In this document: positions 26,097 through 34,857 of the stretch, in pieces | How the letters are laid out: each line of letters starts with the position of its first letter | Numbering within the stretch: the stretch's first letter is position 1 | NCBI RefSeq assembly: GCF_900119385.1 | Contig: NZ_FPKO01000009.1 | Coordinates: forward strand, 643,405 to 707,404 | DNA length: 64,000 nt | Origin: Thermophilibacter mediterraneus | GTDB taxonomy: Bacteria; Actinomycetota; Coriobacteriia; Coriobacteriales; Atopobiaceae | Direction: 5' to 3' | Translations under genes and position numbers: made by a program | The notes under the pieces: model-generated | The model's input: only the letters and a program-made list of their open reading frames with translations | Databases searched by the model: none | What the model was told of the DNA's origin: nothing

Positions 26097-26971
26097 GCGG
26101 TCTTGCGGATGGTGCGCTCGGGGAGTTTCGTGCCCGGGTGCTCGAGCGCGGCCGCGAGCTCTATCGAGACCTGCCATGGCGGCGCACGCGCGACCCGTAT
26201 GCCGTCTGGGTCTCGGAGGTCATGCTCCAGCAGACGCAGACCACGCGGGTGGACGGTCGCTGGCAGCGGTGGCTCGAGCGGTTTCCGACCGTGGAGGCGC
26301 TGGCGGCGGCGGACGCGGCCGACGTCCTCGACGAGTGGCAGGGGCTCGGCTACAACCGACGCGCGCTCTCGCTGGCGCGAGCCGCTGCGGCGGTCTGCGA
26401 GCGAGGGGGGGCCGTGCCCTCCGACGCCGCCGAGCTCGAGGCGCTCCCGGGCATCGGGCCGGCGACGGCGGCGGGAATCCGCGCCTTCGCCTTCGACCTG
26501 CCCGGGGTCTACCTCGAGACCAACGTGCGCGCGGTCCTTCTCCACGAGCTCTACCCCGGGGCGGAGGGGGTGCCCGACCGCGAGCTCGTCCCCGTGGTGC
26601 GCGCCACGTGCCCTCCCGATGCGAGCGACCCCTCCGACGACCCGCGCACGTGGTACTACGCGCTGCTCGACTACGGCGCCTACCTCAAGCGCACGGTGCC
26701 CAACCCGAGCCGCCGCTCGAGCGGGCACGTGCGGCAGTCGCGCTTCGAGGGGTCGCACCGCCAGAAGCGCGCCGAGGCGCTGCGCGTCCTGCTCGCCCAC
26801 CGAGGGGAGGGTGCCGCTGGGGCGACGTTCGAGGAGTTTTTCGAGGCGCTCGCACAGGAGGAGGCCCGGGCGGGTAGAAGTGCCCTAGGCGCCCCCGACG
26901 CGCTCGCGCTGCTCGAGGAGCTCGCCGCCGAGGGTTTCTGTCGCCACGAGAATGGAATATGGCGTATCTAA
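26093..26971 (+). CDS. MutY-like adenine DNA glycosylase lacking the Fe-S cluster
   Basis: A 292-residue HhH-GPD glycosylase. The N-terminus matches MutY (DLPWRRTRDPYAVWVSEVMLQQTQTTRV, with the catalytic Glu in SEVMLQQTQ near residue 43), and the hairpin is LPGIGPATAAGIRAFAF (about 120-136). At the position of the second catalytic residue, where MutY usually has LDGNV or VDTNV, this protein reads LETNV, a Glu for the Asp. The four-Cys iron-sulfur loop and the NUDIX-like C-terminal domain of standard MutY are absent; the C-terminus is a short helical extension. It probably removes A opposite 8-oxoG or a related lesion, but the exact activity is uncertain. Confidence 0.8.
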   Translation: MSGLADGALGEFRARVLERGRELYRDLPWRRTRDPYAVWVSEVMLQQTQTTRVDGRWQRWLERFPTVEALAAADAADVLDEWQGLGYNRRALSLARAAAAVCERGGAVPSDAAELEALPGIGPATAAGIRAFAFDLPGVYLETNVRAVLLHELYPGAEGVPDRELVPVVRATCPPDASDPSDDPRTWYYALLDYGAYLKRTVPNPSRRSSGHVRQSRFEGSHRQKRAEALRVLLAHRGEGAAGATFEEFFEALAQEEARAGRSALGAPDALALLEELAAEGFCRHENGIWRI

Positions 26972-27044
26972 TGATACAATATACTAATATCGGGCAGCGG
27001 GCCCGGTAGCATACGCGTCCCACGGGGACGGGAGAGGAGTTTCC

Positions 27045-27590
27045 ATGTCAGTTGAGTTCGAGAGCTCGCAGACCAAGAAGAACCTCGAGGCCGCCTTTGC
27101 CGGCGAGTCCCAGGCCACCAACAAGTACGCCTACTACGCGAGCAAGGCCAAGAAGGAGGGCTACGTCCAGATCTCCGACATCTTCACGGAGACCTCCGGC
27201 AACGAGCGCGAGCACGCCAAGCTCTGGTTCAAGTACCTCCACGGCGGCGAGGTGCCCGACACCCTGACCAACATCCGCGACGCCGCCGCCGGCGAGAACT
27301 ACGAGTGGACCGACATGTACAAGGGCTTCGCCGAGACCGCCGAGGCCGAGGGCTTCACCGAGATCGCGGCCAAGTTCCGCATGGTCGGGGAGATCGAGAA
27401 GCACCACGAGGAGCGCTACCTCAAGCTGGCCGAGCGCGTCGAGAAGGGCGAGGTCTTCGCCCGCGAGGGCGTCAAGGTCTGGAAGTGCCTGAACTGCGGG
27501 CACCTGCACGTGGGCGCCGAGGCCCCGAAGGTCTGCCCGGTCTGCAACCACCCGCAGGCCTACTTCGAGGAGCAGAAGATCAACTACTAG
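27045..27590 (+). CDS. Rubrerythrin
   Basis: A 181-residue peroxide-reducing di-iron protein of the anaerobic oxidative-stress system. It has a ferritin-like four-helix domain with iron ligands in [14 protein letters not shown] (about residues 18-31), [10 protein letters not shown] and [13 protein letters not shown], then a C-terminal rubredoxin domain with two Cys pairs (CLNCGHLH and CPVCNHP, about 148-170). Start ATG 27045 follows GGGAGAGGAGTTTCC. Its AT-rich upstream stretch (about 26970-26995, with GATACAATATACTAATATC) holds the promoter and possibly an operator. It lies just after the Rrf2-mutY pair, consistent with a stress cluster. Confidence 0.95.
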   Translation: MSVEFESSQTKKNLEAAFAGESQATNKYAYYASKAKKEGYVQISDIFTETSGNEREHAKLWFKYLHGGEVPDTLTNIRDAAAGENYEWTDMYKGFAETAEAEGFTEIAAKFRMVGEIEKHHEERYLKLAERVEKGEVFAREGVKVWKCLNCGHLHVGAEAPKVCPVCNHPQAYFEEQKINY

Positions 27591-27633
27591 GCCATCGCGC
27601 AGCGGCCTCACGGCCGTGCGGACGTGACCGCCG

Positions 27634-27666
27634 ACGCCCCGGACCTCGTGCCCGGGGCGTCGTTTT
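27634..27666 (+). terminator. Intrinsic terminator after rubrerythrin
   Basis: ACGCCCCGG and CCGGGGCGT arms around an 8-9 base loop, followed by CGTTTT. It lies 43 bases after the stop. Confidence 0.88.
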
Positions 27667-27754
27667 GCCGGCGCCTCGGGCGGTCGTCCCGCGTCTCGCC
27701 CGATCTTCTCGCCGTCAGGGCTCGCGCACTCGCGGTTTTTTCGTGGACATGACG

Positions 27755-27769
27755 TTGACTGAACGTTCA
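27755..27769 (+). promoter_or_regulatory. -35 box and overlapping palindrome upstream of glgB
   Basis: TTGACT (27755-27760) is a good -35 box, immediately overlapped by the perfect 10-bp palindrome TGAACGTTCA (27760-27769). A regulator bound here would block the promoter. The -10 region is weak. It lies about 90 bases upstream of glgB, the first gene of the glycogen cluster. Confidence 0.4.
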
Positions 27770-27858
27770 CAATGGGTGTTGTTCTGCGCGTGCGCCCAGC
27801 ACGGCGCGGAGCGCCCCGAACGGGGGACATGGCGCACCTGACCTTCGAGGAGTGAGAC

Positions 27859-29991
27859 ATGGAAGCTCTCGACAGCACGCTCTACCTGAGCAACGACGAC
27901 CTGTTCCTGTTCGCTCGTGGCGAGTGGTATCGCAGCTACGAGAAGATGGGGGCCCATCCCGCCAGGACCGAGGACGGCACGAGCGGGTTCCACTTCGCCG
28001 TGTGGGCCCCGAACGTCCAGAGCGTCCACGTCATCGGCGACTTCAACGGGTGGGACGAGACCGCCACGCCGCTCGAGCAGACCGAGACCGGCGGTGTCTG
28101 GGAGGGCTTTGTCCCCGGCATCGAGAACGAGTGCCTCTACAAGTACCTGATCGTGACCGCCGCGGGCGAGAAGCTCTACAAGGCGGACCCCTACGGCTTC
28201 TACGCCGAGAAGGTCCCGGGGACCGCGTCTCGCACCTTTGACATCGACGGCTACGAGTGGGGCGACGCCGACTACATGAAGGCGCGCGCCGAGCGCAACA
28301 TGTTCAAGGAGCCGTTCAACATCTTCGAGGTGCACCTGGGCAGCTGGCGCCGCCACGGCGACGAGCCCCAGGGCGAGCCGCGGCCCGACGGGACCTACCC
28401 CGGACCCGGCGACCCCTTCCCCGCGCAGCGCGGCGTCGTCTATTCCTACGACGACCTCGCCCGCGAGCTCGTGACCTACGCCAAGGAGATGGGCTACTCC
28501 CACATCGAGATCATGCCCGTCAACGAGCACCCCTTCGACGGGTCGTGGGGCTACCAGCCGACGGGCTACTACGCGGCCACGTCGCGCTACGGCGACCCCA
28601 AGCAGTTCATGCACCTCATCGACGCCTGCCACGAGGCCGGCATCGGCGTGATCCTCGACTGGGTCCCCGGGGGCTTCTGCGCCAACGCCGAGGGCCTCGC
28701 GACCTTCAACGGCGAGATGCTCTACGAGCACAAGATCCACCCCAACTGGAACACGCACCAGTTCGACTACTCCCGCGGCGAGGTCCGCAGCTTCCTCGTC
28801 TCCAACGCGCTCTTCTGGGCTGAGCGCTTCCATGCCGACGGCATCCGCATGGACGGAGTCTCGAGCATGCTCTACATGAACTTCGGCATCGACGACCCCG
28901 GACAGAAGCGCTTCAACGAGAAGGGCACCGAGGAGGACCTCGACGCCTCGGCCTTCATCCGCCAGACCAACGCGGCGATGGGCAAGTTCTACCCCGACGT
29001 CATGATGATCGCCGAGGAGTCCACCGCGTGGCCGCTCGTGACCTACCCGCCCGAGAACGGCGGCCTGGGCTTCCACTTCAAGTGGGACATGGGCTGGATG
29101 AACGACACCCTGCACTACATGCAGACCGACTTCCCCTGGCGTCCTGGCAACCACCGCATGCTCACGTTCTCGACGATGTACCAGTTCAACGAGAACTTCA
29201 TCCTGCCGCTCAGCCATGATGAGGTGGTCAACGGCAAGTGCTCTCTCATCACCCGCATGCCGGGCGACTACTGGCGCCAGTTCGCGGGCATGAGGGCGCT
29301 GGCCTTCTACCAGATGACGCACGCGGGCGGCAAGCTCAACTTCATGGGCAACGAGATCGCGCAGTTCATCGAGTGGCGCTACTACGAGGCCATCCAGTAC
29401 TTCCTGGCGGAGCAGTACGAGACCCACCGCCACCAGCAGACCTTCGTCCGCGAGCTCAACCGCTTCTACAACGAGCACCCCGCCCTGTGGGCGCGCGCGT
29501 TCGAGCCGGAGGGCTTCGAGTGGATCGACGCGGACAACGCCGACCAGTCGATCGTCACCTTCATCCGCAGGGGTGACAAGCCCGGCGACGAGCTCGTCAT
29601 TCTCATCAACTTCGACGTCAACGCCCGCGAGGACTTCCGGATGGGCGTTCCGGAGTGGGGCGTCTACCAGGAGCTCTTCAACTCCGACGAGGAGCGCTTC
29701 GGCGGCTCGGGCGTCATCAACACCGGCAAGATCAAGTGCCAGGACGAGCCGTGGAACGGTCGCGAGCAGTCCATCGTCGTGCGCGTCCCGCCGCTGGGCG
29801 GCATGATCCTCAAGCGCACCGGCGCGCTGCGTCGTCCGGCCAAGAAGGTCGCCAAGGCCGCCTCCTCCAAGGCCGCCACGACCAAGAAGGCGGGTGAGGC
29901 CAAGAAGGCCCCCGCCAAGAAGACGGCCCCGGGCGCCAAGCGCCCGGCAGCCAAGAAGCCCGCGGCCAAGAAGAAGCCCGCGGAGGAGTAA
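27859..29991 (+). CDS. glgB: 1,4-alpha-glucan branching enzyme with a lysine-rich tail
   Basis: A 710-residue GH13 branching enzyme; it makes the alpha-1,6 branch points of glycogen. An N-terminal CBM48-like domain (FHFAVWAPNVQSVHVIGDFNGW, about residues 43-64) precedes the barrel, with HPFDGSWGYQPTGYYAATSRYG, GIRMDGVSSMLY (nucleophile Asp), IAEEST (acid/base Glu) and LPLSHDEVVNGK. After the usual all-beta end, residues about 660-710 are an extra tail of AKK, PAKK and AAKK repeats ending KKKPAEE, like histone H1 or mycobacterial HupB tails. ATG 27859 follows CGAGGAGTGAG. First gene of the glycogen cluster. Confidence 0.95.
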   Translation: MEALDSTLYLSNDDLFLFARGEWYRSYEKMGAHPARTEDGTSGFHFAVWAPNVQSVHVIGDFNGWDETATPLEQTETGGVWEGFVPGIENECLYKYLIVTAAGEKLYKADPYGFYAEKVPGTASRTFDIDGYEWGDADYMKARAERNMFKEPFNIFEVHLGSWRRHGDEPQGEPRPDGTYPGPGDPFPAQRGVVYSYDDLARELVTYAKEMGYSHIEIMPVNEHPFDGSWGYQPTGYYAATSRYGDPKQFMHLIDACHEAGIGVILDWVPGGFCANAEGLATFNGEMLYEHKIHPNWNTHQFDYSRGEVRSFLVSNALFWAERFHADGIRMDGVSSMLYMNFGIDDPGQKRFNEKGTEEDLDASAFIRQTNAAMGKFYPDVMMIAEESTAWPLVTYPPENGGLGFHFKWDMGWMNDTLHYMQTDFPWRPGNHRMLTFSTMYQFNENFILPLSHDEVVNGKCSLITRMPGDYWRQFAGMRALAFYQMTHAGGKLNFMGNEIAQFIEWRYYEAIQYFLAEQYETHRHQQTFVRELNRFYNEHPALWARAFEPEGFEWIDADNADQSIVTFIRRGDKPGDELVILINFDVNAREDFRMGVPEWGVYQELFNSDEERFGGSGVINTGKIKCQDEPWNGREQSIVVRVPPLGGMILKRTGALRRPAKKVAKAASSKAATTKKAGEAKKAPAKKTAPGAKRPAAKKPAAKKKPAEE

Positions 29992-30107
29992 GCTTTTACG
30001 CGGGGCCGTCCGAACGGGCGGCCCCGATGCGGGCGGGAGCACGACGGCTCGCCCACGTGCGGCAGCGCTGCACGCCCCGTTCTTGTCGCCAACCAGAGGG
30101 AGCAGCA

Positions 30108-32537
30108 TTGACTACCAAGATCTTTGAGAACGAGCAGGACTTCGTCGAGCAGTACCGCGAGGAGTGCGTCTCTCGCTACGGCACCCCCTTCGAGGAGCTG
30201 CCCGAGCAGGAGCGCTACTACGCCCTCGCCGAGCTCATCGCCAACAAGGGCCGCGCAATCTTCCCGGAGTCGCACGACAAGGAGGACAAGAAGGTCTACT
30301 ACTTCTCCCTCGAGTTCCTCCTCGGGCCCCTGCTCGACAACTACCTGATCAACTTCGGCATCCGCGACCTGGTCGCGAGCGGCATCAAGTCCATGGGCGC
30401 CGACCTCGACGCCATCTGCCGCCAGGAGGTCGACCCGGGCCTCGGCAACGGCGGCCTCGGCCGTCTGGCCGCGTGCTTCCTCGACTCGATGGCGCACGAG
30501 GGAATCGCCGGCTACGGCAACGGCATGCGCTACCGCTACGGCCTGTTCCGCCAGTACATCGAGGGCGGCCGTCAGGTCGAGCGCACCGACAACTGGCTCG
30601 CCAACGGCTTCCCCTGGGAGACCCGCAAGGACGGCAGCTCCGTGCTCGTCCGCTTTGGCGGGCAGGTCGTCCGCCACGAGGAGAACGGCAAGTTCTGGTT
30701 CACCCAGGAGGGCGGCGAGATCGTCCGCGCCGTGCCCTACGACGTGCCCATCATCGGCTACGGTGGCAAGGTCGTGAACAAGCTGCGCCTGTGGTCCGCC
30801 GAGCCCTACACCGAGGACTTCGACCTCGACGCGTTCAACGCCGGCGACTACGCGCGCGCCAACAAGTTCCGCTCCGACGTCGAGGCGATCTCCACGATCC
30901 TCTATCCCAACGACGCCGGCGAGCACGGCCGGATGCTGCGCCTGAAGCAGGAGTACCTCTTCGTCTCCGCCGGCCTGCAGACGATCCTGCGCACCTACGA
31001 GCGCGAGTTCGGCCCCGACTGGGAGCACCTCGGCGAGCACGTGTCCATTCACACCAACGACACGCACCCCGCCATGTGCGGCCCCGAGCTCATGCGCCTG
31101 CTCGTGGACGAGAAGGGCGTGGACTTCGACCTCGCGTACCGCGTCTGCAAGGAGACCATCTCCTTCACCAACCACACCGTCATGCCCGAGGCGCTCGAGA
31201 AGTGGCCGATCAACACGTTCCGCAACCTCCTGCCGCGCCTCTACATGTTCATCGACGAGGTCGACCGCCGCTATCGCGACAGCCTCGCCAACCACCTCTC
31301 GCCCAACGAGGGCAACTGGACCAACGTCCTGCAGAACACCGCGATCCTGTGGGACGGCCAGGTCCGCATGGCCAACCTCTCGATCATCTTCTCCCACTCG
31401 GTGAACGGCGTCTCGGCGCTCCACACCAAGATCCTCGAGGACAGCGTGTTCCATGAGTTCTATGAGCTCGTGCCGCACCGCTTCAACAACAAGACCAACG
31501 GCGTGACGCACCGTCGCTTCCTGTGCGAGGCGAACCCGCCCTATGCCAAGCTCATCACCGACGCCATCGGCGACGGCTGGATGGACGACGCCATGGAGCT
31601 CGAGAAGCTCGTGCCCTTCGAGGAGGACGCCAGCTTCCTCGACGGCATGGAGGCCGCCAAGAAGGCCGACAAGGAGCGCCTGGCCGCCTACGTCAAGGAG
31701 GTGTCCGGCGTCGAGCTCGACGTCAACTCGGTCTTTGACGTGCAGGTCAAGCGCTTCCACGCGTATAAGCGCCAGCTCCTGAACGTCTTCAAGATCCTCG
31801 AGATCTACAACCGCATCGTCTCGGACCCGAGCTACAGCCCGCGCCCGACCTCGTTCATCTTCTCCGGCAAGGCGGCGCAGAGCTACACCTTCGCCAAGGA
31901 GGTCATCCGCCTGATCAACTCCGTGGCGGACGTCATCGACAACGACCCGCGCGCCAACGACAAGATCAAGGTCGCCTTCGTGCCCAACTTCGCGGTCTCC
32001 AACGCGCAGCTCATCTACTCCGCGGCCGAGATCTCCGAGCAGATCAGCGTCGCCGGCGCCGAGGCGTCGGGAACCTCGAACATGAAGCTCATGATGAACG
32101 CCGCCATCACCCTCGGCACCCTCGACGGGTCCAACGTCGAAATCTCCGAGCTCGTGGGCCCCGAAAACATCAAGATCTTCGGCCTGCACGCCGACGAGGT
32201 CGAGGCCCTGCGCGCTTCCGGTCGCTACTACGCCTGGGACCAGTACAACGCCGACCGCGACCACCTCGGGCGCATCGTCGACATGCTCACCGACGGCACC
32301 CTCGCGCGCCTCTCGGGCAACTTCGACAGCATCCGCGACTACCTCATGGTGGACAACGACCCCGACCTCGTGCTTCGCGACTTCCACGCCTACGTCCAGG
32401 CGTGGGACGAGCTGACGGGCGCCTACGGCGACCGTCGCGCCTGGAACAAGGCGGCGCTCCACAATACCGCCAAGGCCGGATACTTCTCTTCTGACCGAAC
32501 AATCCGTGAGTACATGGCTGACATCTGGCACATTTAG
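30108..32537 (+). CDS. glgP: Glycogen phosphorylase
   Basis: An 809-residue GT35 glycogen/maltodextrin phosphorylase; it releases glucose 1-phosphate from alpha-1,4-glucan. It has YYFSLEFLLGPLLDNYLINFG near the N-terminus, GNGGLGRLAACFLDSMA, TNDTHPAMC, NKTNGVTHRR and the pyridoxal-phosphate site EASGTSNMKLMMNAA with the Schiff-base Lys (about residue 663). I chose TTG 30108 as the start because GAGGGAGCAGC sits directly upstream and no ATG is close; the frame extends 27 codons further up without a ribosome binding site. It lies 116 bases after glgB. Confidence 0.95.
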   Translation: MTTKIFENEQDFVEQYREECVSRYGTPFEELPEQERYYALAELIANKGRAIFPESHDKEDKKVYYFSLEFLLGPLLDNYLINFGIRDLVASGIKSMGADLDAICRQEVDPGLGNGGLGRLAACFLDSMAHEGIAGYGNGMRYRYGLFRQYIEGGRQVERTDNWLANGFPWETRKDGSSVLVRFGGQVVRHEENGKFWFTQEGGEIVRAVPYDVPIIGYGGKVVNKLRLWSAEPYTEDFDLDAFNAGDYARANKFRSDVEAISTILYPNDAGEHGRMLRLKQEYLFVSAGLQTILRTYEREFGPDWEHLGEHVSIHTNDTHPAMCGPELMRLLVDEKGVDFDLAYRVCKETISFTNHTVMPEALEKWPINTFRNLLPRLYMFIDEVDRRYRDSLANHLSPNEGNWTNVLQNTAILWDGQVRMANLSIIFSHSVNGVSALHTKILEDSVFHEFYELVPHRFNNKTNGVTHRRFLCEANPPYAKLITDAIGDGWMDDAMELEKLVPFEEDASFLDGMEAAKKADKERLAAYVKEVSGVELDVNSVFDVQVKRFHAYKRQLLNVFKILEIYNRIVSDPSYSPRPTSFIFSGKAAQSYTFAKEVIRLINSVADVIDNDPRANDKIKVAFVPNFAVSNAQLIYSAAEISEQISVAGAEASGTSNMKLMMNAAITLGTLDGSNVEISELVGPENIKIFGLHADEVEALRASGRYYAWDQYNADRDHLGRIVDMLTDGTLARLSGNFDSIRDYLMVDNDPDLVLRDFHAYVQAWDELTGAYGDRRAWNKAALHNTAKAGYFSSDRTIREYMADIWHI

Positions 32538-32595
32538 GTGTACGTGTTGGGGGGCCTGACGGCCCCCCGTACAAGGCTGTGAAAGGAGTGGGGGT

Positions 32596-33744
32596 ATGAG
32601 CAAGAAAGAGTGCATCGCAATGCTCCTGGCGGGTGGTCAGGGTAGCAGGCTCGGTGCGCTGACGAGCAACGTCGCTAAGCCGGCGGTCTCGTTCGGTGGC
32701 AAGTTCCGCATCATCGACTTTGCGCTTTCCAACTGCGCGAACTCCGGAATCACGACGGTGGGCGTGCTCACGCAGTACCGTCCGTACCTGCTGCACAGCT
32801 ACATCGGTACCGGCGAGGCCTGGAACCTCGACGAGCGCGGCGGTGGCGTCGCCATCCTGCCCCCGTTTGCCACCCAGACGGGCGGCGCGTGGTACGAGGG
32901 CACGGCGGACGCCGTGACCCAGAACCTCGGCTACATCGAGACCAACGACCCCGAGTACGTGCTCATCCTCTCGGGCGACCAGCTCTACCGCATGGACTAT
33001 GACGACATGCTGGAGACGCACAAGAAGAACAACGCAGACCTCACGATCGCGGTCATGCCCGTGCCCTGGGAGGAGGCCTCCCGCTTCGGCATCCTGACCG
33101 CCGACCCTGACGGCCGCATCACCAAGTTCTCCGAGAAGCCCAAGAAGCCCGACTCGAACCTCGCCTCCATGGGCATCTACATCTTCAACGCGGACCTGCT
33201 CGTCGAGACCCTCAAGGAGGACGCGCTCGACCAGACCTCCGCGCACGACTTCGGCGGCAACATCATCCCGAAGCTGCTTGCCGACGACCGTCGCCTCTAC
33301 ACCTACGAGTTCAACGGCTTCTGGCGTGACGTCGGCACCATCTCGAGCTACCACGAGACGAGCATGGACCTGCTCGGCCCCAACCCCGCCTTCGACATCT
33401 TCAGCACCACCTTCCCGATCATGAGCAACGCCTCGACGCGCCCGCCCGCGTTCGTGGGCAAGGACGCCACGATCGACGACTGCCTCATCGCCAACGGCTG
33501 CCAGGTCTACGGCACCGTCAAGCACTCCATCGTCTCGACCGACGCCTACATCGGCGAGCGCGCGACGGTCGTCGACTCGGTCCTGCTGCCGGGCGCGCGG
33601 GTCAAGGACGGCGCCAACGTGGTGCGCGCCATCCTCGGTGAGAACTCCGTTGTCGAGGAGAACGTGAGCGTCGGAAGCGTTGACACCGCCAAGGACACCG
33701 CCGTCATCGGCAACGACGTCGTTGTCGGGAAGGGGGAGAACTAA
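32596..33744 (+). CDS. glgC: Glucose-1-phosphate adenylyltransferase, catalytic subunit
   Basis: A 382-residue ADP-glucose pyrophosphorylase that makes ADP-glucose from ATP and glucose 1-phosphate, the committed step of glycogen synthesis. The nucleotide-binding N-terminus [15 protein letters not shown] is intact, as are [20 protein letters not shown], the [10 protein letters not shown] substrate region and FSEKPKKP. The C-terminal left-handed beta helix carries hexapeptide repeats (about residues 290-375). The next gene, glgD, is a paralogue 2 bases downstream; catalytic GlgC plus GlgD heteromers are known from Gram-positive bacteria. ATG follows GAAAGGAGTGGGGGT. Confidence 0.95.
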   Translation: MSKKECIAMLLAGGQGSRLGALTSNVAKPAVSFGGKFRIIDFALSNCANSGITTVGVLTQYRPYLLHSYIGTGEAWNLDERGGGVAILPPFATQTGGAWYEGTADAVTQNLGYIETNDPEYVLILSGDQLYRMDYDDMLETHKKNNADLTIAVMPVPWEEASRFGILTADPDGRITKFSEKPKKPDSNLASMGIYIFNADLLVETLKEDALDQTSAHDFGGNIIPKLLADDRRLYTYEFNGFWRDVGTISSYHETSMDLLGPNPAFDIFSTTFPIMSNASTRPPAFVGKDATIDDCLIANGCQVYGTVKHSIVSTDAYIGERATVVDSVLLPGARVKDGANVVRAILGENSVVEENVSVGSVDTAKDTAVIGNDVVVGKGEN

Positions 33745-33746
33745 CC

Positions 33747-34841
33747 ATGGAGAAGGTCATCGGCCTTATCACCTGCAACTACTCCGCCAAGGAGTCGAGC
33801 CCGCTCAACGAGAGCCGCCCGATGGCGTCGCTGCCCTACTTCGGCCGCTACCGCCTCGTTGACTTCGCGCTGTCCAACTTCGTGAACTGCGGCATCCGCA
33901 CCGTGGGCATGGTCATGCCGTACAACTACCGCTCGATCATCGACCACGTGGGATCCGGCAAGGACTGGGACCTCGACCGCAAGAACGGCGGCCTGTTCAT
34001 CCTGCCCGGCTCCGCCTTCGGCACCTCCCGCACCGGCGCGCGCTTCCTGCTGCGCGACCTCGTGCACAACAAGGCCTACTTCACGCGCAGCACCTCCGAC
34101 GCCGTGTTCTTCTCGACGGCCAACTTCGTGTACAACATCGACCTTGACAAGGTCTACGAGGCCCACAAGGCCTCCGGCGCTGACATCACCGTCCTCACGA
34201 AGACGGCGTCCGAGAAGGATCCCGATGTCACCGCCTTTGACGTCGAGGACGGCCGCGTCTGCGGCGTCCACCATGGCGCCGCCTTCGGCGAGACCATGTT
34301 CCTCGACTGCTTCGTGATCAACCGCTCGCTGCTGCTCGACATGTTCGACTGGTATGCCGCCACGGACTACCTGGACCTCTTCGAGGCCATGGCGGGCGAC
34401 TTCGGTCGCGTGAACATCCGCACCTACGACTTCGACGGCTACGTCGCCCCGATCTTCAACAAGCGCTCCTACTTCCGCGCCAACATGGACCTGCTCGACC
34501 CGCGCATCATCGCGGAGCTCTTCGTCGAGGACCGCTTCATCAAGACCAAGACCCACGACACGCCGCCCGCCAAGTTCGAGGTCGGCAGCCACGTCTGCCA
34601 CTCCGCCGTTGCCTCCGGCGACCGCATCTACGGCAACGTCAGCGACTCGATCCTGGGCCGCAACGTCATCGTGGAGGCCGGCGCCACGGTGCGCAACTCC
34701 ATCGTGATGCAGGGCTGCGTCGTGAAGAGCGGCGCTCGCGTGGAGAACGCCATCGTCGACCGCGGCAACGTCGTTCCTGCGGGCACCGAGCTCAGGGGCA
34801 CCCCCGAGGACGTGCTCATCAAGGAAAAGGCTCGCGACTAG
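33747..34841 (+). CDS. glgD: Glucose-1-phosphate adenylyltransferase, GlgD regulatory-type subunit
   Basis: A 364-residue GlgC paralogue. The fold is kept (FGRYRLVDFALSNFVNCGIRTVGM and the C-terminal hexapeptide repeats), but the GlgC phosphate-loop motif GGxGxRL is replaced by CNYSAKESSPLNESRP at about residues 8-23, so it is most likely non-catalytic. In Bacillus-type systems GlgD pairs with GlgC and raises its activity. It lies 2 bases after glgC and 16 before glgA, clearly one transcript. Confidence 0.92.
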   Translation: MEKVIGLITCNYSAKESSPLNESRPMASLPYFGRYRLVDFALSNFVNCGIRTVGMVMPYNYRSIIDHVGSGKDWDLDRKNGGLFILPGSAFGTSRTGARFLLRDLVHNKAYFTRSTSDAVFFSTANFVYNIDLDKVYEAHKASGADITVLTKTASEKDPDVTAFDVEDGRVCGVHHGAAFGETMFLDCFVINRSLLLDMFDWYAATDYLDLFEAMAGDFGRVNIRTYDFDGYVAPIFNKRSYFRANMDLLDPRIIAELFVEDRFIKTKTHDTPPAKFEVGSHVCHSAVASGDRIYGNVSDSILGRNVIVEAGATVRNSIVMQGCVVKSGARVENAIVDRGNVVPAGTELRGTPEDVLIKEKARD

Positions 34842-34857
34842 GAACGGGGCGATCGAC

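Noticed and set aside
29838-29991. Possible tandem-repeat array or CRISPR-like structure
   Set aside because: The periodicity comes from AAGAAG/GCC codons of the lysine/alanine tail of GlgB; no regular spacers. No CRISPR array was seen anywhere in the window.
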